A DNA stretch of 64,000 bases, taken from NCBI GenBank assembly GCA_910579995.1, contig CAJTWH010000020.1, positions 1-64,000 of the forward strand. Reading direction: 5' to 3'. Within the stretch, counting starts at the first letter, position 1; each line of letters starts with the position of its first letter. Both the position numbers and the translations under genes were made by a program. This DNA is from an uncultured Muribaculaceae bacterium. Its GTDB lineage: Bacteria > Bacteroidota > Bacteroidia > Bacteroidales > Muribaculaceae. The notes under the pieces were generated by a model, which saw only the letters and a program-made list of their open reading frames with translations, had not been told where the DNA came from and searched no databases. This document shows positions 35,914 through 43,796 of this stretch, piece by piece.

Positions 35914-38085
35914 ATGAAGAAGATTTTGCTATTCCTTATGGCAGGTGTGACGCTCGGCTTTGCAGAGCGCGCCGCCGCACAGACCTTCGAGTACACATAC
36001 GAAGGACAAACCATCTCCTACACCATCACATCAGAAACCGACAAAACGGTGTCAACAAAAAGAGGCTTTTCCACTTCTGCCGGCAATTATATAAGTGGCG
36101 AGTTGATTTTACCTGCCACTGTTCAATACAATGGTGCTGATTACTCCTTGACCGAAATCGGTGACTTCGGTTTCAATAATTGCTATCTGACTTCGGTAAG
36201 CATCCCCTCAAGCGTCACAACCATCGGCCAGCACGCTTTCAGATCTTGCCGTTCCTTATCCTCGATAAGCATCCCTGAAGGCGTCACATCCATTAAGGGC
36301 TATGCTTTCAGCTCTTGCGGGAATCTGACCTCGGTAGACTTGCCCGAAAGTGTATCCTTTATTGGTGCAAGCGCTTTCTCCGCCAGCAACGTCACCTCGG
36401 TAAGCATCCCAAAAGCAGTCACAGACATCAGCGATCATCTTTTCTATAATTGCACATCTTTGAAGACGGTAACCATTCAAGGTGCTGTGACATCCATCGG
36501 TGATTACGCTTTCAGAGGTTGCTCTGCCCTGAACTCTCTCAGAATTCCAGAGACAGTCACATCCATTGGCAACTCCGCTTTCTCCAGTTGCACGACCCTG
36601 TCCTCGATCAATATTCCCGACGGCGTCACTTCCATTGGCAAAGCTGCTTTCTTTTGTTGCTATGCATTGACCTCGATACACATTCCCGAATCTGTCACAT
36701 TCATTGATCAGGAAGCTTTCAAAAAATGTATTGCATTGACCTCTGCAAATCTTCCGAAAGCTATTACACAAATTGGATATGGCACTTTCTACGATTGTCA
36801 TTCCCTGACCTCGATCAACATTCCGGAAGGAGTCACAAGTATTGAACGGGAAGCTTTTTCGGATTGCTCGGCTCTGACCTCGCTACACATCCCCGAGACT
36901 GTTACATACATTGGCACACAAGCTTTCGGCAATTGCCGAGGCCTGACCTCGGTAAACATCCCGAAAGCTATCACCTCCATCAGTCGTGACCTTTTCTCCG
37001 GTTGCTCTTCCCTGACCTCCATAACAATCCCCGGGAGTGTCACCAAAATTGGGGACCACGCTTTCTCCGGTTGCTCTTCCGTGACCTCCATAACAATCCC
37101 CGAAGCGGTCACAAGCCTTGGAACATACGTTTTCAGTGGGTGCAATGGACTGACCTCGGTAAATATTCCCCGGAGTATCACATCTATCAGCGATGGCCTC
37201 TTCTTCGGTTGCTCTTCACTGACATCGATATCCATTCCTGAGACAGTCACAACCATTGGCAAGAGTGCTTTCGGTCATTGTACTGATATGACTTCTATTA
37301 CACTCCCCGAAAGCGTCACATCGATTGCCCCGGAGGCTTTCTTCGGTATGACAGCTCTGACAGAGATAAGCATACCCGACGGCGTCACATCCATTGGCGA
37401 GTCCACTTTCAACTATTGCTTATCGCTGACTTCGATAAATATCCCTGAAAGCGTCACATCCATTGGAAAACATGCTTTCTGTAGTTGCACTTCGCTGCCT
37501 TCGATAAATATCCCCGAAACAGTCAAAAGCATTGGCAATGGAGCCTTCCGCGATTGCACAAACCTGACATCTCTATTTATCCCCGAAGGAGTCACCGCCA
37601 TCGGAGAATCCCTTTTAAGCGGTTGTACCTCCTTGACCTCGGTCGACATGCCCAAAGGCGCCAGAAGCATAGGACAGTCAGCTTTTGAAGAATGCAGTGC
37701 GCTGACCTCCATAGTTATCCCAGCAACCGTCAGATCAATCGGTCAAAACGCTTTCATGGGTTGCACGTCGTTGACTGACATATATTCCCCGGCTATAACC
37801 CCATGCGAGATTGTTTATCAAGTGTTTACGGAAGTTCCGACAGATAAAGTGATCTTGCACGTGCCGACAGAGTCGGTAGAGGCATATTCCACCGCCGAGC
37901 AGTGGAAAGATTTCATCATCAAGGGTGGTCTTATCGGAGAATCCGGCATAGACGACATCGAGGCTGCCGGTGACAATGCCCCCGCCGAGTACTTCAATCT
38001 CAATGGTGTGCGCGTCGACAATCCCGAAAACGGCTTCTATATAAAGCGACAGGGTGGCAAAACCACTAAAGTGTTCGTGAAGTAA
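35914..38085 (+). CDS. BspA-like leucine-rich repeat surface protein
   Basis: About 723 residues: a signal peptide (MKKILLFLMAGVTLGFAERAAAQ), a short beta-rich N-terminus, then about 24 tandem LRR_5 (BspA/TpLRR) units of 23 residues with the pattern IPxxVTSIGxxAFxxCxxLTS, covering roughly 36120-37760. The C-terminal tail has YFNLNGVRV and GFYIKRQGGK, a pattern shared with the second LRR protein and resembling a T9SS sorting signal. Such proteins are surface adhesins or mucin/host-binding factors in oral and gut Bacteroidetes. ATG 35914 is preferred for the signal peptide; 35890 or 35893 would add eight or seven residues. The ligand is unknown. Confidence 0.85.
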   Translation: MKKILLFLMAGVTLGFAERAAAQTFEYTYEGQTISYTITSETDKTVSTKRGFSTSAGNYISGELILPATVQYNGADYSLTEIGDFGFNNCYLTSVSIPSSVTTIGQHAFRSCRSLSSISIPEGVTSIKGYAFSSCGNLTSVDLPESVSFIGASAFSASNVTSVSIPKAVTDISDHLFYNCTSLKTVTIQGAVTSIGDYAFRGCSALNSLRIPETVTSIGNSAFSSCTTLSSINIPDGVTSIGKAAFFCCYALTSIHIPESVTFIDQEAFKKCIALTSANLPKAITQIGYGTFYDCHSLTSINIPEGVTSIEREAFSDCSALTSLHIPETVTYIGTQAFGNCRGLTSVNIPKAITSISRDLFSGCSSLTSITIPGSVTKIGDHAFSGCSSVTSITIPEAVTSLGTYVFSGCNGLTSVNIPRSITSISDGLFFGCSSLTSISIPETVTTIGKSAFGHCTDMTSITLPESVTSIAPEAFFGMTALTEISIPDGVTSIGESTFNYCLSLTSINIPESVTSIGKHAFCSCTSLPSINIPETVKSIGNGAFRDCTNLTSLFIPEGVTAIGESLLSGCTSLTSVDMPKGARSIGQSAFEECSALTSIVIPATVRSIGQNAFMGCTSLTDIYSPAITPCEIVYQVFTEVPTDKVILHVPTESVEAYSTAEQWKDFIIKGGLIGESGIDDIEAAGDNAPAEYFNLNGVRVDNPENGFYIKRQGGKTTKVFVK

Positions 38086-38107
38086 TCTCGCTCAAATAAT
38101 ATATAAG

Positions 38108-38140
38108 ATAGCCCGATGGAGCACTGCTCCATCGGGCTAT
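38108..38140. terminator. Bidirectional terminator between LRR and GH36 genes
   Basis: A perfect 15-bp stem: ATAGCCCGATGGAGC pairs with GCTCCATCGGGCTAT around the triloop ACT. It lies between convergent genes. Confidence 0.82.
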
Positions 38141-38159
38141 ATGTTATCAGCAGGTGATT

Positions 38160-39998
38160 TCAATACCGCAGGATTGCGTAGCCGCTTTTGGGGATTGATA
38201 TGCGGTTGAGGCCTTTGGCGGGTTTGTCGATTCCGACCAGCTCGCCGTAGACGTTGAAGGCTTCGATAGACTTCGGCTTTGATTCCAATTCTGTAACTAC
38301 AGATTTTGCTCCGGTGGCGTTGATCAGATAAACGGGCTTGCTGTCGCCTGTGATGGTGGGCACGGTCATGTCGTCGTAGACAGCCACGATTTTTTCATCA
38401 TTGCTCTCCGCCTCTATAACGGGGTAGCAAGCCTCGGGGTGATACGGACGGAAGTCTGATTCGAGCAATGTGGCACGGTGAAGCTGCGAGAAATCGAGCC
38501 AGTGCTTGATTACCTTGAGGTGGTCTTGAGGCAATTCGTTGAGCATCATGGAGTATTGAATCACGCCGAAGAGCGAGGAAAGGATGTTGCGTGCGGCAGT
38601 CTCCGGAGTGTCGGCAACGTTCCATTCGAGCATGTCGGCATGTACGGCGCTGTTGCCCGAAGTCAGTCGCAGGTTGGCAATGCCGCGTCGGTTGGCATGA
38701 TGGTCGCCGGGGCAATCGCCGACGCGGAGCATATTGCCATACCGTCGGATTGACGGGCCTATGTATGCCTGCCGGAACTCGATGAGAATGTCGGGCTTGA
38801 TTGCACTGAGTCGACGGTAGATTTCTGTCATGAGCACATCTACAGCCTCCGGAACAGATTTGATGTCGCGGCCTGCATAGTTTTCGGCTACTGCAGGATC
38901 ATCGGTCACTCTGAATCCGTCGATGAAATCGAGCTTGAAACCGTCGAGATTCCATTCTCGGAGTGCTTTTTCGTAGGTAGAGCAAAGGTACTCGCGTACT
39001 TCGGGGAAACGTGGATCGAGTTCGCCGATATTGTCGTGCTCGCTCAGGAATTTGCCTTTGAAGTGCTGATAAGCGCGGCTGTGTATACCCACGAAAGGTA
39101 CAGAATACCACATCATGTATTTTATGCCCATATCCTGCACCCGCTTCACATGGGCAGCCATGTCGGGGAATCGGTTGCGGCTCACCTCCCAGTCGCCGCA
39201 GTAGGCGTATCCGCGGTTGTTGTCGTCGGTCTGCCAGCCATCATCTACAATGAGAGTCTTCATGCCGAGCTCAGCGGCTTTGCGGCACTCATCCTCGATT
39301 GCTTTGTCAGACACGTTCTGGTGGAACTGATACCAAGTGGAATAGAGGGGGTCGAAAGCGCCCGCGGGGGCTTCGATAGGCGTGATACCGGCCTCGTCGG
39401 TTATCCATTGAGTGCCTTGGCGCAGGGCGTCGGCCCAGAATATGGGGCGGCTGTCGAGCTTGATTTTTGTCTGATAGCGGCTTATCGGTGCTTCTGGCAC
39501 GTTGAAATAGCTCAGAGATCCGATTATGACGCACCCTTCCTCGCGGAGACCGAGATTGACATCAACGCGCCTGAGCGGTTCGCTGCTCGCGATAGTGAGG
39601 CGGTTTTGGTTGTTGTCGTTAAACAAAGAATAGAGAGGCATTGACAAGGCAAGCTCGCTGCTGAAGAATCCTCCCCAATTGGGGCGCAACTGGAATCGGT
39701 CAAGATTGGTGGGTGACCAGATGTGCTGAGTGTCGACCTGCGGCATTTCCATCGCTACAGAGAAACGCGGCGGTTGCTGAGGCGTATCGGCGTTGAGCGT
39801 AACGGTGATGACTTCTACGTCATCAGAAGATTCGACGGTCATGTCGAAGTGCCATAATCCGGGGTCTTCACAGGTCAGACTCACATTGCCGGCGGCATGC
39901 GTCGTGACGGTCTGCTTGATGGCGGCAGCCTGTGCCAATGGCAGGCTGAAACTTAGCAAAGCGATGGCAAACAGCGCTTTGCGCGTCAATAGCTTCAT
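38160..39998 (-). CDS. Secreted alpha-galactosidase-like glycoside hydrolase (GH36/melibiase)
   Basis: A 612-residue retaining glycosidase. The signal peptide is residues 1-24 (ALFAIALLSFSLPLAQA), followed by an N-terminal beta-sandwich domain. The (beta/alpha)8 barrel begins about residue 215 and has TLIVDDGWQ (near 250), KYMMWYSVPF, the nucleophile aspartate in DGFKLDFIDGF and the acid/base aspartate in RVGDCPGDHH. A C-terminal beta domain closes the chain. It probably removes alpha-linked galactose or related sugars in the periplasm or outside. No SusCD or regulator is nearby; the exact sugar is not certain. Confidence 0.88.
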   Translation of the reverse strand: MKLLTRKALFAIALLSFSLPLAQAAAIKQTVTTHAAGNVSLTCEDPGLWHFDMTVESSDDVEVITVTLNADTPQQPPRFSVAMEMPQVDTQHIWSPTNLDRFQLRPNWGGFFSSELALSMPLYSLFNDNNQNRLTIASSEPLRRVDVNLGLREEGCVIIGSLSYFNVPEAPISRYQTKIKLDSRPIFWADALRQGTQWITDEAGITPIEAPAGAFDPLYSTWYQFHQNVSDKAIEDECRKAAELGMKTLIVDDGWQTDDNNRGYAYCGDWEVSRNRFPDMAAHVKRVQDMGIKYMMWYSVPFVGIHSRAYQHFKGKFLSEHDNIGELDPRFPEVREYLCSTYEKALREWNLDGFKLDFIDGFRVTDDPAVAENYAGRDIKSVPEAVDVLMTEIYRRLSAIKPDILIEFRQAYIGPSIRRYGNMLRVGDCPGDHHANRRGIANLRLTSGNSAVHADMLEWNVADTPETAARNILSSLFGVIQYSMMLNELPQDHLKVIKHWLDFSQLHRATLLESDFRPYHPEACYPVIEAESNDEKIVAVYDDMTVPTITGDSKPVYLINATGAKSVVTELESKPKSIEAFNVYGELVGIDKPAKGLNRISIPKSGYAILRY

Positions 39999-40073
39999 TC
40001 AGAGATAGTGTTTAGGGTTGATATAAGGTTATTGATAAAAATTCAGTGGCAAACAGAGAAAGCTCTCCAAAGA

Positions 40074-40081
40074 CAAAATTA
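40074..40081 (-). promoter_or_regulatory. Putative -7 element for the GH36 gene
   Basis: The complement reads TAATTTTG, 76 bases upstream of the GH36 start; -33 not clear. Confidence 0.45.
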
Positions 40082-40199
40082 CATAAAAATCGTCAATGAT
40101 TGATTATGATAATGAAGATAAAATGGATAAAAGTCGGTTTTTTATGCGTTAATTTCTGTGATTTTGAGAATATATAGTGCATTTATATAGATTATTTAT

Positions 40200-40207
40200 T
40201 ACCTTTG
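40200..40207 (+). promoter_or_regulatory. Putative -7 element for the second LRR gene
   Basis: TACCTTTG in a very AT-rich stretch, 24 bases before ATG 40232. It excludes the apparent upstream frame start at 40205 as a real start. Confidence 0.5.
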
Positions 40208-40231
40208 CGACGTACTAAAAATGATATCGCT

Positions 40232-42463
40232 ATGATAAAACAATTCTTCAGAACAATGCTTGTGTCTCTGACTCTTCTTACGGGACTTTTCGCCCAAGGC
40301 CAGACCATCAGCATGACTACGGATGCTCCTGCGGGTACTCGTCTTCGTATCTATCCGGCATTCAACGATGATGTGACAGTTAACGGTGCTGATAAGACTG
40401 ATGAATTCGGTATCTATCTCTCAAAAGGAGAAGGCTCAGCCATAACCTTGACGGGCAAGATCACCCAGCTTGAGGTTTACGGCAATCAGCTGACATCTTT
40501 GACTATCGACGGCGCCAAGGATCTCTTTATACTCAAATGCTACAACAACAAGATTGCGAGCCTTGATGTGAGCGGCTGCCCAGAGCTCACTAATCTTGAC
40601 GCCCAGAACAATAAGCTTAGCACGATAAATCTTTCGGCAAATACCAAGCTCGAAAGTGTGAATTTGAACACCAATGAGCTTGTCAGCGCCGTGGCCGGAG
40701 CCTTGCCATCGCTTGCAGAGCTTGACCTGAGCCATAATCAACTGAGCGAAATCGAACTCGACGGTTGCCCGGCACTGAACACACTGAAGCTCAACAACAA
40801 CAATTTCGAATATATCGATCTTTCAGCCAATACGAAAGTAGATTGGCTGCAGGTGTTCAGCAATAAGATAGGTCAGGATGAAATGGATGAATTCTGCGAG
40901 ACCATCGCCAAGCCTACCGGATCGTCGTACTATGCTCTCTATATCGTAAATACACTTGACCCGGAGGAGGGTAACCGCTGCTCGGCTGCAAATGTAGCCT
41001 ATCTCCACGACCGCAAGGACTGGGGTGTGCTCGACTGGTGCAACGGTGAGATTATCAACGGCATGCAGGGCAAAATCTACTATGGCTATGATGTAGCCCC
41101 GACAGTCAACGAGAATCATCAGATCAGCCTTACAAGCTCACGAAATGTAGGCGAGACCATCACACTTATGGTGAAAGCGTCGGGCGACCTGCGTTTCGAA
41201 GGCCTTAAAGAGACAGTTGTTGTAGGTGCTGACAAGGCGCTCCCCTATACCTTGACCTCTCAGAATGTAATAATCTACGGAGATGTCACCGAGCTCGACT
41301 GTCATGGCAACGACCTCAGCGCGCTGAGTTTCTATGGCACCCCCGTAATCACCAACCTCGACTGCTCCGACAACAAGATCGAACATCTGAGCATTGTCAA
41401 CGGCAGTGCGCTTGTGAATCTGTCGGCACAGAAAAACTCCCTGAAGACAACCACACTGCAGGGCTGCACCGGCCTTAGCCAAGTGAATATCTATGACAAT
41501 GCGCTGTCAGGCTATGCAATGTCGAACTTCATGCGTTCGTTGCCGGAAACCAAGAGCGGCGTGCTCCGCATTATCGACACCGAGTCAAGCACAGAGAAAA
41601 ATATAGCTACCACCACCGATGTGAAAATCGCTACTGACAAAGGCTGGGGCGTATGGGACTACTACGGTGGCGGCAATTATGGCATGGGCAAACGCTATGA
41701 AGGCAGCACTCCCGGCGAGGACAGCGACCAACGCTATTTCGCCGCAACGACAGCCAATGCAACACAGGTACAGATCGAAGTTGCCGGCAGCAATGTTTCG
41801 GAAACACAGGTGCTGGTAGTAGAAAATGCCACTATCGCACAATGGACAGGCCGTGCAATGCAGCTCAATGTCACCCCGGGCGAAGAATTCAAGATCTATG
41901 GCGACTTCAACGAAATCCAAGGAGCGGTTTGCGACCTTTCCTCGGCCGACATCAGCCATCTTCCGGGTCTGCAATATTTCATGATGATGGGCTCTTATCT
42001 TACCGAGCTTGATCTTAGCGCCAATATCGCACTTGAAATCATCAATGTATGCGACAATGAGCTTTCATCGCTTGACTTCTCGAGCTGTCCGGCTCTCCGT
42101 CAGGTTCTTTGCTACGGCAACCGTATCAGCGGCAACGGCATGACCGACATGATCAATTCACTGGTTACTTTGACCAAGGCCGACTACGGCACCATCACAC
42201 TCTATGACGCCGACTACGCCGACGAGAAAAACGTGTGCCTCGCCACCGATGTCAACCTCGCCATGAGTAAATGGTGGGCAGTATATCAGATCAAGAACGA
42301 TGAGCAGGTGCAGTACTTCGGTGAGAGCACCGGCGTAGAGAATATCGAAGCCGACGAAGCAGCCCCCGTATATTACAACCTGCAGGGAATTGAAGTCAAA
42401 ACTCCTGTGAGCGGCGTATATATCGAACGACGTGGAGACGCTACGCGCAAGGTGATATTCTGA
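40232..42463 (+). CDS. Secreted leucine-rich repeat protein with sorting-like tail
   Basis: A 743-residue protein with a signal peptide (MIKQFFRTMLVSLTLLTGLFAQGQ). Classical LxxLxLSxNxL-type repeats form three blocks (about residues 75-215, 345-425, 590-640), e.g. LAELDLSHNQLSEIELDG. Each block is followed by a similar segment ending in a DKGWGVWDY or SKWWAVYQI motif, so the chain appears to be built from three related modules. The C-terminus YYNLQGIEV ... GVYIERRG matches the tail of the BspA-like protein. A surface-binding role is likely; the ligand is unknown. Confidence 0.8.
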   Translation: MIKQFFRTMLVSLTLLTGLFAQGQTISMTTDAPAGTRLRIYPAFNDDVTVNGADKTDEFGIYLSKGEGSAITLTGKITQLEVYGNQLTSLTIDGAKDLFILKCYNNKIASLDVSGCPELTNLDAQNNKLSTINLSANTKLESVNLNTNELVSAVAGALPSLAELDLSHNQLSEIELDGCPALNTLKLNNNNFEYIDLSANTKVDWLQVFSNKIGQDEMDEFCETIAKPTGSSYYALYIVNTLDPEEGNRCSAANVAYLHDRKDWGVLDWCNGEIINGMQGKIYYGYDVAPTVNENHQISLTSSRNVGETITLMVKASGDLRFEGLKETVVVGADKALPYTLTSQNVIIYGDVTELDCHGNDLSALSFYGTPVITNLDCSDNKIEHLSIVNGSALVNLSAQKNSLKTTTLQGCTGLSQVNIYDNALSGYAMSNFMRSLPETKSGVLRIIDTESSTEKNIATTTDVKIATDKGWGVWDYYGGGNYGMGKRYEGSTPGEDSDQRYFAATTANATQVQIEVAGSNVSETQVLVVENATIAQWTGRAMQLNVTPGEEFKIYGDFNEIQGAVCDLSSADISHLPGLQYFMMMGSYLTELDLSANIALEIINVCDNELSSLDFSSCPALRQVLCYGNRISGNGMTDMINSLVTLTKADYGTITLYDADYADEKNVCLATDVNLAMSKWWAVYQIKNDEQVQYFGESTGVENIEADEAAPVYYNLQGIEVKTPVSGVYIERRGDATRKVIF

Positions 42464-42478
42464 TACTCATAATATGCT

Positions 42479-42526
42479 AAAAAATGCCAAAAAGAGTGTA
42501 AAGTTACATTCTCTTTGGCATTTTTT
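42479..42526 (+). terminator. Terminator after the second LRR gene
   Basis: AAAAAATGCCAAA... pairs with ...TTTGGCATTTTTT through a long, slightly imperfect stem ending in TGTAA/TTACA, with a closing T run. Confidence 0.78.
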
Positions 42527-42529
42527 GCT

Positions 42530-42537
42530 TAAATTTG
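42530..42537 (+). promoter_or_regulatory. -7 element directly ahead of the DUF456 gene
   Basis: TAAATTTG ends six bases before the ATG at 42544. The predicted transcription start would fall on or next to the start codon. Confidence 0.45.
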
Positions 42538-42543
42538 TGAGTT

Positions 42544-43029
42544 ATGAATATTAGTTACCTCGAAATAGTATCGTTCGTGCTTGCCGGTGTCGGCGTAGGA
42601 GGCACTTTCGTGCCTCGTTTTCCGTCGGGAGTGGCAGCATACCTGTCGATGATCTGCATGGCATTTGCCGGCATTCCATACTTCGATGCAAAAGTCTTGA
42701 TATTCTGGGGTGTGGCCACAGTGATAGTTCTCGGCTTGGAGATACTCCAGCCACGGGCACTCACTTCCACCCGCCACGGGCACGCATACGTTGCCGGCGG
42801 CACTGTGGTGGGAGCATTGTTGGGCTACCTTGCCTCGCCGACGGCGTCGGCTATAATCCTTGGCTCGGCCATGGGTGCTTTTTTCGGAACAATGGCATTC
42901 ATGCGCACACCCAAGGGGCCTCATTTTGCTGTCGCTTCATCTGAATTCATGCAATATCTCTGTGCCAAAGGTCTTCCGGCTGTAGTGGCTATCTCGATGG
43001 TGACCCTAACCGTAGCATCCGCTCTATGA
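42544..43029 (+). CDS. DUF456 family membrane protein
   Basis: A 161-residue integral membrane protein with about four helices and Gly-rich turns (GAxLGYLASPTASAIILGSAMGAFFGTMAF), matching the DUF456 layout. No catalytic motif. It overlaps the DUF4919 gene by ATGA, so the two are co-translated. Function unknown. Confidence 0.78.
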   Translation: MNISYLEIVSFVLAGVGVGGTFVPRFPSGVAAYLSMICMAFAGIPYFDAKVLIFWGVATVIVLGLEILQPRALTSTRHGHAYVAGGTVVGALLGYLASPTASAIILGSAMGAFFGTMAFMRTPKGPHFAVASSEFMQYLCAKGLPAVVAISMVTLTVASAL

Positions 43030-43757
43030 AACGAATAATCATCGCGACAATAGGCATTGCTGTCGCTGTCAGCGCCGCCTCCAAAAATAATGCCCGCAGC
43101 GAACTCGGCGCACCCGATATGGCCGCTATCGCCGCTGCCACAGTAGACGAGACATCACCATACTATTATCCCAAGCTGCTGAAGTCGTTCAATGCCAACG
43201 ACACCACCATGACCGCCACCGACTTCCAGTATTTCTACTACGGCACGATGTTTCAGGAAGACTATGACCCCTACCGCGAGGCTCCCAACCAAGCGTTGCT
43301 CCAAGAACTCATGCCCATCTATGCCAAGGAGAAGCGCACACGTGCCGACCGCGGCAAAATGCTCGACTATGCACTGCAGGTGCTTGACGATAACCCTATC
43401 GATCTGCGCCAGCTCACCAACCGAATCTATGTATACGAGCAGAACGGCAAGTACGACCTTGCCAAAATCTGGCAGTATAAGCTGAATCATCTCTTGCTCG
43501 TGATAGCTGCGTCAGGCACGGGGGTAGACCCTGAGAATGCCTTTATCGTAGTATATCCGCAGCATGAGTATGACTTCCTGAATCTGTCGAAACACACTGC
43601 GACGAGCCAGCGCTTCGAGCCTCCGTATTACGACTATATAGAGGTTACGAGCGGCGACAATCAGACTCCCAAGGGCTACTACTTCAATATCAGTGAGCTT
43701 CTTCACCAGTATTTTGAAAAGCACCCCGGAGAGATTGCCAAGGCCTCGGAAGAGTGA
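43026..43757 (+). CDS. DUF4919 family secreted protein
   Basis: A 243-residue protein with an N-terminal signal peptide (IIIATIGIAVAVSAAS), then a helical domain with YPKLLKSFNANDTTMTATDFQYFYYGTMFQEDYDPY, the DUF4919 pattern, and a C-terminal part ending FNISELLHQYFEKHP. The family is found mainly in Bacteroidetes and has no known function. Its start overlaps the DUF456 stop; the M6 protease gene follows 39 bases later on the same strand. Confidence 0.78.
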   Translation: MKRIIIATIGIAVAVSAASKNNARSELGAPDMAAIAAATVDETSPYYYPKLLKSFNANDTTMTATDFQYFYYGTMFQEDYDPYREAPNQALLQELMPIYAKEKRTRADRGKMLDYALQVLDDNPIDLRQLTNRIYVYEQNGKYDLAKIWQYKLNHLLLVIAASGTGVDPENAFIVVYPQHEYDFLNLSKHTATSQRFEPPYYDYIEVTSGDNQTPKGYYFNISELLHQYFEKHPGEIAKASEE

Positions 43758-43796
43758 AGATATCAACCATTAAAACAACCTTGAAAAATATTGTAT

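Noticed and set aside
36120..37760. Regular repeats that might suggest a CRISPR array
   Set aside because: The period of 69 bases is in frame, has no unique spacers and encodes LRR units.
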